64,000 nucleotides of DNA, taken from the NCBI RefSeq assembly GCF_003628755.1, contig NZ_CP029256.1, positions 2,905,293-2,969,292 of the forward strand. Direction: 5' to 3'. The notes under the pieces were generated by a model. The model saw nothing but the letters and a program-made list of their open reading frames with translations. It was not told where the DNA came from and did not search any database. This document shows positions 35,358-43,954 of the stretch, piece after piece. The stretch comes from Christensenella minuta (GTDB lineage: Bacteria > Bacillota > Clostridia > Christensenellales > Christensenellaceae). The translations under genes were made by a program, and so were the position numbers. The stretch's first letter is position 1; the number at the start of each line of letters is the position of its first letter.

Positions 35358-35573
35358 TTATGCAGGCCGCCTGTTAGATAGGCCGATCCAAAAGCATAAT
35401 GGACCGGGAGGCAAACCGTTTTAGCGGGCGGTGGCGCGGGGCCTGCCGCCCGGCGGCCAGCATCAACGCTCCGAACAGCGCCGGGGCGTTTAGGAACCGG
35501 GCGTCTGATGCCGCGGTAAAGAGCTGGAAACAGTAAACGGGCGTGCGCGTCCAATGGAAAAGGGATTTGCCGG

Positions 35574-35599
35574 AAGGCGGGAGCGGCTGCTCCCGCCTT
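35574..35599. repeat. 11-bp stem-loop
   Basis: AAGGCGGGAGC pairs with GCTCCCGCCTT around a GGCT loop. Only a pyrimidine-rich CTTCCTCTC follows, so termination is uncertain. Confidence 0.4.
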
Positions 35600-35756
35600 C
35601 TTCCTCTCTTGGGCCGGGCGCGTACCCTCCTTTGCAGAAAAGAACCAGGAAACGCAATACCTGAAAGTCTGCAATCCCTTGCAAAGCGAATAGATTATGG
35701 TAAAATGAAGATAAGATTTACCCATAGGCTACAATTAAATATCGGAGGTGAAGGGA

Positions 35757-36443
35757 TTGGATACACCATTATTGTTTGCAATGGCTGCCATCATTATCGC
35801 AACCGTAATTATCATTGCGGTGATTTTCCTGCGCAAAGCGCTCCGGCAGGCACGGGAGATCGGTCTTGCAGAGAACGTGATTAAAAAGACGGTGCGCGTG
35901 AGCGGGATTTTTTCCATCGTTCCGTCGATCCCGATTGCGATCGGCCTCGCGGCTATGGTGCCGCTGCTCGGCGTGGCTCTGCCGTGGATCAGGCTTTCGG
36001 TGATCGGTTCCGTGCAATACGAGCTGTTTGCGGCGGATGCGGCCGCATCCGTCACCGGGGCGGTGAGCGCGGCGGGGGCGCTCGGACCGGCGGCTTTCAA
36101 TACAGCCGCATGGATCATGACGCTCAGCATTATGAGCGGCCCCATCTTCTGTATTTTTTTCCTCAGGAAGTACGAAAATGGTCTCGATAAATTAAAAAAG
36201 AAAGATAAAAAGTGGGCTGACCTGCTGGTAACGGCGATCTTTATGGGGCTGGTGGGCACCATCGGCGGACAGCAGATCGCCAAGGGCGGCATCTTCCTTG
36301 CCACGCTGTGTGTTTCCGCCGTCATCATGGCCGCGTGCGGCCTGCTTGTCAGGAAAGGGAAGGTCAGGTGGCTGGAAGGCTTCGCGCTCCCCATCAGTAT
36401 GATCGGGTCCCTTGCGGTCGCCTTTGTGCTCGCAACTTCGTGA
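35757..36443 (+). CDS. DUF5058-family membrane protein
   Basis: A 228-residue protein with about six transmembrane helices. The segment SIVPSIPIAIGLAAMVPLLGVALPWIRLSVIGSVQYE (split over two helices) and the conserved-looking WIMTLSIMSGP match what I recall of DUF5058. No function is established. The TTG at 35757 is preferred because GGAGG ends 8 nt before it; the GTG at 35748 overlaps that site. It heads a four-gene operon with a second membrane protein 16 nt downstream, an M20 peptidase and a coiled-coil protein, suggesting a two-subunit transporter feeding the peptidase. Confidence 0.7.
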   Translation: MDTPLLFAMAAIIIATVIIIAVIFLRKALRQAREIGLAENVIKKTVRVSGIFSIVPSIPIAIGLAAMVPLLGVALPWIRLSVIGSVQYELFAADAAASVTGAVSAAGALGPAAFNTAAWIMTLSIMSGPIFCIFFLRKYENGLDKLKKKDKKWADLLVTAIFMGLVGTIGGQQIAKGGIFLATLCVSAVIMAACGLLVRKGKVRWLEGFALPISMIGSLAVAFVLATS

Positions 36444-36459
36444 AGGGAGGAAAAACACA

Positions 36460-37119
36460 ATGAAAAACAGTATGGATTATATGGACCGCGTACACCGCAC
36501 CGGGCGCATCTCAATGATTATCATCGTCATTCTCCTTCTCATGGTACCGATCCTGCTGTGCCTGCAGTCGGGCGTGTGGCCGCAGGGCGACTGGATTCTT
36601 TCGGGAATGCTCGCGGTGGGTATGATCTATCTGCCTATCGGCGTGATCGAGGTACTGAACTATTCTCCGCTGATTGGAAGCGGCGGTACCTATCTCGCGT
36701 TTATCACGGGCAATATTTCCAACATGAAGCTCCCGTGCGCGGTCAACGCGCTCGAGGTAACAAAGACCAATGTCAATACAAAGGAAGGCGAAGTAATCTC
36801 CACGATTTCCATCGCCGTTTCCACGATTGTCACCACGGTCATTGTGGGTGCCGGCGTGCTGCTGATCCTTCCGTTCAAGGATTTCATGATTACGACGCTT
36901 GCGCCCATTTCGGAATACATCCTGCCCTCGATCTTCGGGGCGCTCGGCGTGGTGTTCATTTCCAAGAGCTGGAAGCTTTCCATTGTGCCGCTGCTCCTGA
37001 TGACGCTCCTGTTCATCTTTGTCATTAAGGACGACAGCATCCGCGCGGTGTTCGTCCCCGTGGCGAGCCTTATATCCATCGTATGCGCGCGGTTTATGTA
37101 TAAGAAACAATGGGTATAA
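36460..37119 (+). CDS. Partner membrane protein of the DUF5058 gene
   Basis: A 219-residue protein with five to six transmembrane helices. It begins with a polar segment (MDYMDRVHRTGRISM) and contains a striking polar stretch between helices (GSGGTYLAFITGNISNMKLPCAVNALE, about 85-111) whose Gly/Thr/Asn character resembles substrate-binding re-entrant loops of transporters. I do not recognise a named family. GGGAGG precedes the ATG at 36460. Tight packing with DUF5058 upstream and an M20 peptidase 15 nt downstream suggests one complex or pathway. Confidence 0.7.
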   Translation: MKNSMDYMDRVHRTGRISMIIIVILLLMVPILLCLQSGVWPQGDWILSGMLAVGMIYLPIGVIEVLNYSPLIGSGGTYLAFITGNISNMKLPCAVNALEVTKTNVNTKEGEVISTISIAVSTIVTTVIVGAGVLLILPFKDFMITTLAPISEYILPSIFGALGVVFISKSWKLSIVPLLLMTLLFIFVIKDDSIRAVFVPVASLISIVCARFMYKKQWV

Positions 37120-37134
37120 ACGGGGAGGCAAGGA

Positions 37135-38580
37135 ATGACAGGAATTATTATATTAATTGCGGTAGCCGTTTTTGTGCTGATCCTGTTCCTGATCGCCGCG
37201 TTGAAGAAGCCGCCGCAGGAACGGCGGATGCCGATAAAGGAAGAGGTGGATGCACAGGCCGCAGCCGGACGCCTCGCGGGTGCGATCCGTATTCCCACGG
37301 TTTCGGATTTTGACCGTTCCAAAATGGATTATTCCAGGTTCGACGAGCTGCACGCATACCTTAAGCGAGCCTATCCGCTGGTGCACGGGACGCTCACACG
37401 CGAAGTAACGGACCGGAAGTGCCTTATCTATCACTGGCAGGGAACGGACGAAGCCCTGCTCCCTGCGGGGCTTCTTGCCCATATGGACGTAGTGCCCGTA
37501 AACGAGGCGGAGTGGGACGATCCGCCGTTTAGCGGCGTAATCAGGGATGGCTATGTATACGGCAGGGGCGCGCTCGATATGAAAGGACAGCTGATCGCCG
37601 TGCTGGAGAGCGTGGAAGCGCTGCTCAAGGAAGGATTCGCGCCAAAACGCAGCATATACCTGCTGTTTGGCAGCGACGAAGAGCCGATGGGCGAATTCGG
37701 GGCGAAGCTGATAAGCGAGGAGCTTCAAGGCCGGGGTGTGCGCCTCAGTTTTCTCCTCGATGAGGGCGGCGCGATCCAGGATGGGAGAATGATGGGCGTC
37801 AAGCGCGATATCGCGCTTATCGGCATCTGCGAAAAGGGCATTATGAACCTTCGCCTCACCGCAAAGGGAAAGGGCGGCCACGCCTCCATGCCTCCCCGCG
37901 TAACGGCGGCCGGCGGCGTTGCCCGGGCAGTCACGGCTCTTGAGGCGCACCAGATGAAAGGAAGCTTCAATTACGCGGCGGAGAACATGTTCAAAACGCT
38001 GACCCCCCATATGGGCGGCGCGTTCAAATTTTTCTTTGCTAATCAATGGCTGTTCGGCGGGCTGCTGAAAAGTATTTTGTGTAAAATTCCCGCGTCGGCG
38101 GCGCTCATCCGCACCACTTTTGCCCCGACGCAGCTTTCCGGTTCCAATGCGCCGAATGTGCTCGCGGGCAGCGCAAGCGCGGTGTTTAATATCCGTATCG
38201 CACCGGGCGAGACGGATCAGGACGTGCTTGCGCATGTAAGGAAAGCCGCGCCGGATACGCAGCAGGATGTGATCTATTACTACCCCCCGTCGCCCGTTTC
38301 CAGGGTGGATACGGAAGAATACAGGAGCGTGGCCCGCGCCGTAGCGGATGCCTTCCCCGAGCTTGTCGTTGCGCCGTATCCGGTGGTGGCGGCAACGGAT
38401 TCGCGGCATTATTACAATATTTGCGATCATGTTTTCCGCTTTGTTCCCTTCCTGTCCTTAAAGGACGACCTCGGGACCGTTCATGCGGCAAACGAGCGGC
38501 TGAGCATCGAATCGCTCGGGCGCGGGATTGCATTTTATAAACACCTGGTGCGCACAACCTGCGGGCCGGGGCAATCGTGA
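37135..38580 (+). CDS. M20-family metallopeptidase, carboxypeptidase S/PM20D1-like
   Basis: A 481-residue di-zinc amidohydrolase with an N-terminal membrane anchor (about 2-22). Metal-site segments are LLAHMDVVPV (His, Asp), YGRGALDMKG (bridging Asp), FGSDEEPMG (general-base and metal Glu) and ATDSRHYYNICDHVFRFVP near the C-terminus (His). The last segment and WDDPPFSG place it with yeast carboxypeptidase S and mammalian PM20D1, which hydrolyse peptides and N-acyl amino acids. Anchoring and the co-operonic membrane pair suggest processing of an imported or exported amino-acid conjugate. Confidence 0.85.
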   Translation: MTGIIILIAVAVFVLILFLIAALKKPPQERRMPIKEEVDAQAAAGRLAGAIRIPTVSDFDRSKMDYSRFDELHAYLKRAYPLVHGTLTREVTDRKCLIYHWQGTDEALLPAGLLAHMDVVPVNEAEWDDPPFSGVIRDGYVYGRGALDMKGQLIAVLESVEALLKEGFAPKRSIYLLFGSDEEPMGEFGAKLISEELQGRGVRLSFLLDEGGAIQDGRMMGVKRDIALIGICEKGIMNLRLTAKGKGGHASMPPRVTAAGGVARAVTALEAHQMKGSFNYAAENMFKTLTPHMGGAFKFFFANQWLFGGLLKSILCKIPASAALIRTTFAPTQLSGSNAPNVLAGSASAVFNIRIAPGETDQDVLAHVRKAAPDTQQDVIYYYPPSPVSRVDTEEYRSVARAVADAFPELVVAPYPVVAATDSRHYYNICDHVFRFVPFLSLKDDLGTVHAANERLSIESLGRGIAFYKHLVRTTCGPGQS

Positions 38581-38590
38581 AGGAGGAAGT

Positions 38591-38992
38591 ATGGAAGAAG
38601 AAAAGAAAGAAATGCAGGAAGGACCGGAACTCAAACAGATCGAAGCGCTGCTCACCGCTCAGGCGGAGCATAACAAAAAGCTGCTCCGTTCCTCCCGGGT
38701 GCATACGGTGATCCTGCTCGTGTTTGTGGTTGTATTTGCGGTGGGGATTTTTGCGGTCAATGGAACACTGGCAAGCGCAACCAGGGAGCTTCCGGCCATG
38801 CTGGAGTCCATTACCAACCTGACGGACACCGCGGCAAAAGAGATCGGACGGATGGACGATATCGATTTCGACGCGCTCAACGAGGCGATCAAAGGCATTT
38901 CCACGATCCGTTTTGACGTGCTGAACGAAAGCATAAAGGCGCTTACGGATATTATCAAACCGTTTGCGGGCTTCATGGGCGCGCTCAGTTAA
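38591..38992 (+). CDS. Single-pass membrane protein with helical repeats
   Basis: A 133-residue protein: charged N-terminal coiled coil (about 1-33), one transmembrane helix (about 38-60), then an outside or inside helical tail with a short repeat, DFDALNEAIKGIS and RFDVLNESIKALT (about 97-125). No family recognised. AGGAGG precedes the ATG at 38591, and the gene follows the M20 peptidase by 10 nt, so it is the last gene of the DUF5058 operon. It could be a small accessory or scaffold subunit. Confidence 0.65.
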   Translation: MEEEKKEMQEGPELKQIEALLTAQAEHNKKLLRSSRVHTVILLVFVVVFAVGIFAVNGTLASATRELPAMLESITNLTDTAAKEIGRMDDIDFDALNEAIKGISTIRFDVLNESIKALTDIIKPFAGFMGALS

Positions 38993-39043
38993 GCGGCCCG
39001 GGATTTTTAGAACTGCGCGCTTTTAAAACGTAATAAAACAAGC

Positions 39044-39075
39044 CAAGGGACTGTTTTTTAACGGTCCCTTGTTTA
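39044..39075 (+). terminator. Terminator of the DUF5058 operon
   Basis: CAAGGGAC (39044-39051) pairs with GTCCCTTG (39064-39071); an inner T-run and TGTTT follow. Moderate strength. Confidence 0.6.
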
Positions 39076-39142
39076 CGTGGCGCAAAAAAATGTGATAAAT
39101 AGATTATCTTTACGAATCCGGAATGAAAACGAGGGAAAAAAT

Positions 39143-39865
39143 ATGATCTCCATCCAAAACGTATCCAAGCAATTTGGCAGTATGTATGCCCTGAGTCATG
39201 TCAGCCTCGAGATCGAAACGGGAGAGAAAATCGTCATCATCGGACCATCTGGTTCGGGAAAGAGCACGCTGATCCGCTGTATCAACGGACTTGAACGCCC
39301 AACGGAAGGCAGGATCGTTGTGGACGGCATCGACGTGACCGCGCGAAAAGTGGACGCACGTAAGCTGTATGCGGACGTAGCGATGGTTTTTCAGGATTTC
39401 AACCTTTACCCTCATAAAACGGTGCTCGAGAATGTGACGATCGCGCCCATGCGCGTGCAGCACGTTCCAAGGGAGGAAGCAGAGCGCTCGGGCGCGGAAT
39501 ATTTACAGCGGGTGGGCCTGTGCGACAAGGTTTCGGAATATCCAGCCAAGCTTTCGGGCGGGCAGAAGCAACGGGTGGCGATCGCCCGTGCGCTCAATAT
39601 GCACCCGCGGATCATCCTGTTTGACGAGCCAACTTCAGCGCTTGACCCGGAAATGATTCAGGAGGTGCTGGAGGTGATTAAGGACCTTGCCAAAAGCAAT
39701 ATCACGATGGTCATCGTAACGCATGAAATGGGCCTTGCCCGCGAAGCGGCGGACCGCGTAGTGTTTATGGAGGCAGGGCAGGTTGTTGATACAGGCACGC
39801 CCAGAGAATTGTTCGACGAAGCGAAAAATCCGAGGATACAGGCGTTCCTCAGCAAAATACTCTGA
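39143..39865 (+). CDS. Polar amino-acid ABC transporter ATPase
   Basis: A 240-residue GlnQ/HisP-type ATPase: Walker A GPSGSGKST (about 33-41), Q-loop FQDFNLYPH, signature LSGGQKQR, Walker B IILFDEPTSALDP and VTHEMGLA. It powers uptake of a polar amino acid. GAGGG lies 8 nt before the ATG at 39143, which is preferred over the 22-codon longer frame. The binding-protein gene begins 11 nt downstream, followed by two permeases, giving a complete system. Confidence 0.93.
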   Translation: MISIQNVSKQFGSMYALSHVSLEIETGEKIVIIGPSGSGKSTLIRCINGLERPTEGRIVVDGIDVTARKVDARKLYADVAMVFQDFNLYPHKTVLENVTIAPMRVQHVPREEAERSGAEYLQRVGLCDKVSEYPAKLSGGQKQRVAIARALNMHPRIILFDEPTSALDPEMIQEVLEVIKDLAKSNITMVIVTHEMGLAREAADRVVFMEAGQVVDTGTPRELFDEAKNPRIQAFLSKIL

Positions 39866-39876
39866 CGGAGGGGCGT

Positions 39877-40626
39877 ATGAAAAAAGTCGTTGTACTGATC
39901 CTGCTGGCGCTTTCCTGTTGGTTCCTCTTTGCGGCGTGCGCACCGGATGGCGGCGTCCTGCGCGTGGGCGTAAAGATCGATGTGCCGCGCTTCGGCTACC
40001 AGAATCCTGCGACAGGGGAGATTGAAGGCTTTGAAGTGGATATTGCGCGGGAGCTTGCGAAAGAGATCATGGGCTCGGAAGACAAACTGAAGCTTACAGG
40101 CGTAAACGTTACAACGCGCGGGGCAATGCTCGATAACGGATCGCTTGATGCGGCGCTTTCGACTTTTACCATCACGGATTCGCGCAAAAAAAGCTATCAT
40201 TTCAGCCAGCCGTACTATACGGACCATATCGGCGTACTGGTCAAAAAGGATGCGGGGATCGAAAACCTCCGCGATCTTGACGGAAAGACGATCGGCGTGG
40301 CCCAAAGCGCGACAACTAAGGAAAAATTGCAGGCAGCGGCAGACGAGCTTGGGATCACACTTAAATTCAACGAATACGCGACGTATCCGGAGATCAAGAT
40401 CGCCCTCGTGTCCGGCCGGGTGGACGCATTTTCGGTAGACGAATCCATTCTGCGCGGCTATGTGGACGACACGACAAAGCTTCTTCAAGAGCAGTTTTCG
40501 CCGCAGGAATACGGGGTGGCGAGCGCGCTCGGCAATGAAGAACTCGCCGCGGAGATCGACCGTGTGATCGGTGCAATGAAAGACGACGGACGGCTTGCCG
40601 CCCTACAGGAAAAATGGGGGATATAG
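39877..40626 (+). CDS. Amino-acid ABC transporter substrate-binding lipoprotein
   Basis: A 249-residue family 3 binding protein. The signal peptide ends in the lipobox FAAC (Cys about 21). The mature domain has LRVGVKIDVPRFGYQNPATGEIEGFEVDIARELA, the amino-acid-contact DAALSTFTITDSRKK, YYTDHIGVLVKK, GVAQSATT and the C-terminal LAALQEKWGI. The Arg in TDSRK and the following Asp of VDAFSVDES are typical alpha-amino-acid ligands. The specific amino acid is not evident. Confidence 0.92.
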   Translation: MKKVVVLILLALSCWFLFAACAPDGGVLRVGVKIDVPRFGYQNPATGEIEGFEVDIARELAKEIMGSEDKLKLTGVNVTTRGAMLDNGSLDAALSTFTITDSRKKSYHFSQPYYTDHIGVLVKKDAGIENLRDLDGKTIGVAQSATTKEKLQAAADELGITLKFNEYATYPEIKIALVSGRVDAFSVDESILRGYVDDTTKLLQEQFSPQEYGVASALGNEELAAEIDRVIGAMKDDGRLAALQEKWGI

Positions 40627-40628
40627 AG

Positions 40629-40760
40629 ATGATGGCTGCGTTGGGATTTGCTTTGCGGAGCGCTTGCCTGCGCATGCAGGAGGGCTTTGCAGGAGGTTCA
40701 CAAAGGGCGGCGCGTCCGTCCGTGGATGTGACGAACCCGCAGGCGGGAGGTATCAAATGA
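40629..40760 (+). CDS. Possible 43-residue leader frame upstream of the permease
   Basis: A short frame starting at an ATGATG doublet 9 nt after GGGGG and ending in a TGA that overlaps the permease ATG (ATGA). The product (Ala/Arg/Gly-rich, no domain) is not recognised. Its geometry allows translational coupling to the permease. It may be only a spacer; composition gives no strong coding signal. Confidence 0.3.
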   Translation: MMAALGFALRSACLRMQEGFAGGSQRAARPSVDVTNPQAGGIK

Positions 40761-41473
40761 ACGATGTATTTGCGCCCTTTAAATGGGAAGCGCTGTTCGC
40801 ACAGGGGCCAGAACTCGCGCATGCGTTCCTGAATACGGTACTGATCTCCGTGCTTGCGCTGCTGATTGCGCTCGCTCTGGGCTTTCTTTTCGGAATCATG
40901 TCGTATTCCAAATATAAGGTCCCGCGCGGCCTGAACCGGATTTATGTAGAAATTGTACAAAACATTCCGCTGCTGCTGCAGATTTTTGTATTGTATGCGG
41001 TGCTGCCGCTGTTTGGCCTGATGCTCGGCACCTTCCTCATCGGGATCGTTGGCATCGGCCTCTATCATGGAGCGTACATGTCCGAGGTGGTGCGCTCTGG
41101 GCTTTCCGCCGTTCCGCGGGGCCAGTTCGAGGCGGCAAAATCCCAGGGCTTCACCTACGGGGAAACGATGCGCAGCATCATCCTGCCGCAGGCCGTGAGG
41201 ACAATGCTGCCCGCGCTCGCCGTGCAGGCGGCAAATCTCATTAAAAACACCTCGGTGCTCGCGCTCATTGCGGGCGGGGAGCTGATGTACTTCTCCAATT
41301 CGTTTGCCTACGGAACGAGCTATTACGGCCCGGCCTACGTGGTGGCGGGGATATTGTATTTCATCCTTTGCTTTCCGCTGTCGCGGCTTGCCAGGCGTTT
41401 GGAGGAAAAACAGAAAAAAGAACGGAAGCCGGGAGAGGAGGATGTCACATGTCAGAATTATTTACGTGGGTAA
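40757..41473 (+). CDS. Amino-acid ABC transporter permease, subunit 1
   Basis: A 238-residue HisM/GlnP-type permease with five to six transmembrane helices. The docking loop is SAVPRGQFEAAKSQGFTYGETMRSIILPQA (broken around residues 115-145), and N-terminal FLNTVLISVLALLIALALGFLFG and RIYVEIVQNIPLLLQIF are family segments. GGGAGG precedes the ATG at 40757. Its last 25 nt overlap the second permease gene, so translation is coupled and a heterodimeric pore is likely. Confidence 0.92.
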   Translation: MNDVFAPFKWEALFAQGPELAHAFLNTVLISVLALLIALALGFLFGIMSYSKYKVPRGLNRIYVEIVQNIPLLLQIFVLYAVLPLFGLMLGTFLIGIVGIGLYHGAYMSEVVRSGLSAVPRGQFEAAKSQGFTYGETMRSIILPQAVRTMLPALAVQAANLIKNTSVLALIAGGELMYFSNSFAYGTSYYGPAYVVAGILYFILCFPLSRLARRLEEKQKKERKPGEEDVTCQNYLRG

Positions 41474-42108
41474 ACATCCGCTTCCTGCTCCAAGGGCTTC
41501 TTACCACGGTCGTTATTTCCGTTACCGCGATCCTGCTTTCCATTCTGCTCGGTCTTGTTATCGCCATCGGGCGGAATTCGGAGTATAAGGTTCTCCGCGG
41601 GATCGCGGGCGTGTATATCGAGGTTTTTAAAAATACGCCGCTCCTTTTGTGGATCATGCTGATCTTCTTTGTCGCGCGTATTCCTCCGCTTGGGTCGGCC
41701 GTTTTATCCTTTACCCTTTTCACCTCCGCGGGCATCGCGGAAATCCTGCGCGGCGGGTTCAGCGCGATCCCGGGTGGCCAGTGGGAGGCGGCAAAGTCAC
41801 AGGGCTTTTCACGGGCGGCGGCGTATGTGTATATTGTGATTCCGCAGGCTGTGCGCAGCATGATTCCAGCGCTTTTGTCGCAGGTGGTCACGACCATCAA
41901 GGATACTTCCTACCTGTGGGGCGCAATGGCAATCCAGGAATTAATGGGCAGGGGAATGATCCTCATGAACCTGTACAATTCCACCGCGCAGATCTTTGCG
42001 ATTTTCGGCCTCATGGCGCTCCTCTATTTTGCGGTTTGTTTCACCATATCACAGGTCGTGCGCAAATATCAAAAGAAGTACCGCACCGCCTCCATCCTGT
42101 ACGATTGA
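41449..42108 (+). CDS. Amino-acid ABC transporter permease, subunit 2
   Basis: A 219-residue second permease, clearly paralogous to the first: LLTTVVISVTAILLSILLGLVIAIG, YIEVFKNTPLLLWI, SAIPGGQWEAAKSQGFSRAAAYVYIVIPQA. GAGGAGG precedes the ATG at 41449, inside the end of the upstream gene. It completes an ATPase, binding protein, permease, permease operon that ends in a strong terminator. The two permeases differ enough to suggest obligate heterodimerisation. Confidence 0.92.
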   Translation: MSELFTWVNIRFLLQGLLTTVVISVTAILLSILLGLVIAIGRNSEYKVLRGIAGVYIEVFKNTPLLLWIMLIFFVARIPPLGSAVLSFTLFTSAGIAEILRGGFSAIPGGQWEAAKSQGFSRAAAYVYIVIPQAVRSMIPALLSQVVTTIKDTSYLWGAMAIQELMGRGMILMNLYNSTAQIFAIFGLMALLYFAVCFTISQVVRKYQKKYRTASILYD

Positions 42109-42115
42109 ACTGAAT

Positions 42116-42154
42116 AAAAAAACAGCGCCTTCATAAGGAAAGGCGCTGTTTTTT
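42116..42154. terminator. Bidirectional terminator between the permease and UbiB genes
   Basis: AAAAACAGCGCCTT / AAGGCGCTGTTTTTT with an ~8-nt loop; A-run and T-run on the two sides serve both convergent operons. Confidence 0.92.
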
Positions 42155-42194
42155 AAGGCCGCGCTGTTTGCCGGGCCTGCGGGCAGGATATTTT

Positions 42195-43865
42195 CTATTT
42201 TTTGCGCTTTTCGCGGTCGGAGCGCACAATAGAGACAATAATCCCAATTACGATAATGACGGAAATCAAAAGTCCCACAACGATCGCGAGGGTGCTCAGG
42301 CTCATGATATCCACATCGGTCTTGCCGAAGTTTGAATAGCCTGCGCTGATGATGACGCCCGCCATCACAATGCATACGGCCAGCAAAACCACGGCAAAGG
42401 AAATACGGTTGAACATACGCTCGATGTTTTTCTCCATGCGGTCCAAGTCGCGCACCTTCAGTTCAAGGGAATAATCGTTCTTTTTCAGCTTATGCAGGAA
42501 TGTCAGCAACGCCGACGGCACTTTTTTGGTTACATCGATCCAGTCGAGCGCGTAAGACTGAATCTCATTTTTGAATTCCGCAGTCTTGTAGCGGTTGGCA
42601 AGGAGCCCCCTGACCGTTTTTTCCGCGATTTTCAGGATGTTGACGGACGGGTCAAGCCCCTCGATGATGGCCTGCGCGGTGCCGAGGCTTTTGGCCACCA
42701 GCGTAAACTCCCGCGGGATTTTCATCTTGTATTTCCCCGCCAATGAAAACACACTGGAAAAAACTTTAGCGATATTGACGTCGGAAAGGGGGACATAAAG
42801 GTATTCGTCCAAAAGAACCTCGAGGGATTTTTCAAACGAATCCATATTGACGTCTGCATCTGCGGCGTCCATTTCCGTGATGCTCTGCGCGATCTTGAGC
42901 GTGTTGCGCGTAGCGATGCCCAGCACAAAATCGTTGAGCTCCCGGCGGAAACGGCTGTTGATCGTCCCCACCATGCCAAGATCGATGAATTCCACATATT
43001 TCCCGTCCACCACAAACACGTTGCCCGGATGCGGATCGGCGTGGAAAACGCCGTTTTCAAGTATTTGCGTGATTAGCGAATTGGTAAAATCATAGGCGAT
43101 CTGCGCCCGGTCCGCACCGGCTGCCGTAAGCGCGGGGATGTCGTCTATTTTTACCCCGCCGACAAAATCCATGGTGAGCACCTTGGGCGTGGTATAGACC
43201 CAGCGTATTTTCGGCACGCGGATATGGCGTTGGTCGTGCACGCTTTCCCTAAAGAAGTCGGTGTTTTCGCCCTCCTTGGTAAAATCGATCTCCTGTTCCA
43301 TCACACGGCGGAACTCTGCGACCATGCCGGAAAAATCATACAATTGGCCGTATTTGGAATATTTGTCCACAAGTCGCGCAAGCCTTTCCAAAATACCGAG
43401 ATCCGTCTCGATATTCTCGCGGATATGGGGGCGCTGCACCTTGACGGCGACCTCCGGCCCGGAAAACAGCTTTGCGCGGTATACCTGGGAAACAGAGGCG
43501 GAGGCGACGGGAGTGGCGTCGAATTCGGCAAATAAATGACCGATAGTGTCGCCAAGCTCGGTTTCGATCACATCGCGCGCTTCCTCGTAAGAAAAAGGCG
43601 CGACGGAATCCTGCAGCTTCTGCAGCTGCTTTGCCACGTTTTCCGTGACGATATCCGTGCGCGTGGAAAGAATCTGCCCGAGCTTTACAAAGGTAGGACC
43701 AAGCTCCTCGCACATCCTGCGGATGCGCTCGCCTACGGAGGGCATATTGTGCTTCTGCTCCTGCTCAAAAATTTTTTGGGGATTTTTGGACAGGGTGGAT
43801 TTGACAAATAAAAAACCAAGCCCGTTCCTGTTGAAAGCGGACAATATTTCCCGATACCGTTGCAA
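42195..43865 (-). CDS. ABC1/UbiB-family atypical kinase
   Basis: A 556-residue UbiB/AarF protein. Landmarks: the KxGQ-like LGPTFVKLGQILSTR, the Ala-rich loop ASASVSQVYRA, VAVKVQRPHI (ATP-site Lys), the catalytic-like HADPHPGNV and FIDLGMVG; two transmembrane helices sit at the C-terminus (about 495-545). In other bacteria these ATPases support isoprenoid-lipid pathways; an anaerobe's role is open. The start is uncertain: TTG at 43865 has no well-spaced site, and a good AGGAGG lies about 25 nt upstream. It follows a phasin-like gene on the same strand, a pairing seen in other Clostridia. Confidence 0.88.
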   Translation of the reverse strand: MQRYREILSAFNRNGLGFLFVKSTLSKNPQKIFEQEQKHNMPSVGERIRRMCEELGPTFVKLGQILSTRTDIVTENVAKQLQKLQDSVAPFSYEEARDVIETELGDTIGHLFAEFDATPVASASVSQVYRAKLFSGPEVAVKVQRPHIRENIETDLGILERLARLVDKYSKYGQLYDFSGMVAEFRRVMEQEIDFTKEGENTDFFRESVHDQRHIRVPKIRWVYTTPKVLTMDFVGGVKIDDIPALTAAGADRAQIAYDFTNSLITQILENGVFHADPHPGNVFVVDGKYVEFIDLGMVGTINSRFRRELNDFVLGIATRNTLKIAQSITEMDAADADVNMDSFEKSLEVLLDEYLYVPLSDVNIAKVFSSVFSLAGKYKMKIPREFTLVAKSLGTAQAIIEGLDPSVNILKIAEKTVRGLLANRYKTAEFKNEIQSYALDWIDVTKKVPSALLTFLHKLKKNDYSLELKVRDLDRMEKNIERMFNRISFAVVLLAVCIVMAGVIISAGYSNFGKTDVDIMSLSTLAIVVGLLISVIIVIGIIVSIVRSDREKRKK

Positions 43866-43954
43866 ATTCCTGGAAGCGATAACCCATTCCCTCCTTAAGG
43901 CAAAACAAAATACCGCAGCTTATCCGGCTGCGCTGTCAGGCAGAGGCCGGACGA

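Larger units (their letters stand above)
34995..35756. other. 760-bp stretch without a convincing gene
   Basis: Short frames exist but none has both a ribosome site and clear protein character. A 54-codon plus-strand frame (35034-35198) encodes a hydrophobic segment and lies in the same frame as the preceding gene, and part of the minus strand around 35400-35530 also looks membrane-like, so decayed genes are possible. Two hairpins lie inside (35319-35357 and 35574-35599). Confidence 0.4.

Noticed and set aside
35009..35725. 238-codon minus-strand frame in the gene-poor island
   Set aside because: Arg/Pro/Ala-rich, interrupted in logic by two strong hairpins, no ribosome site, no family.
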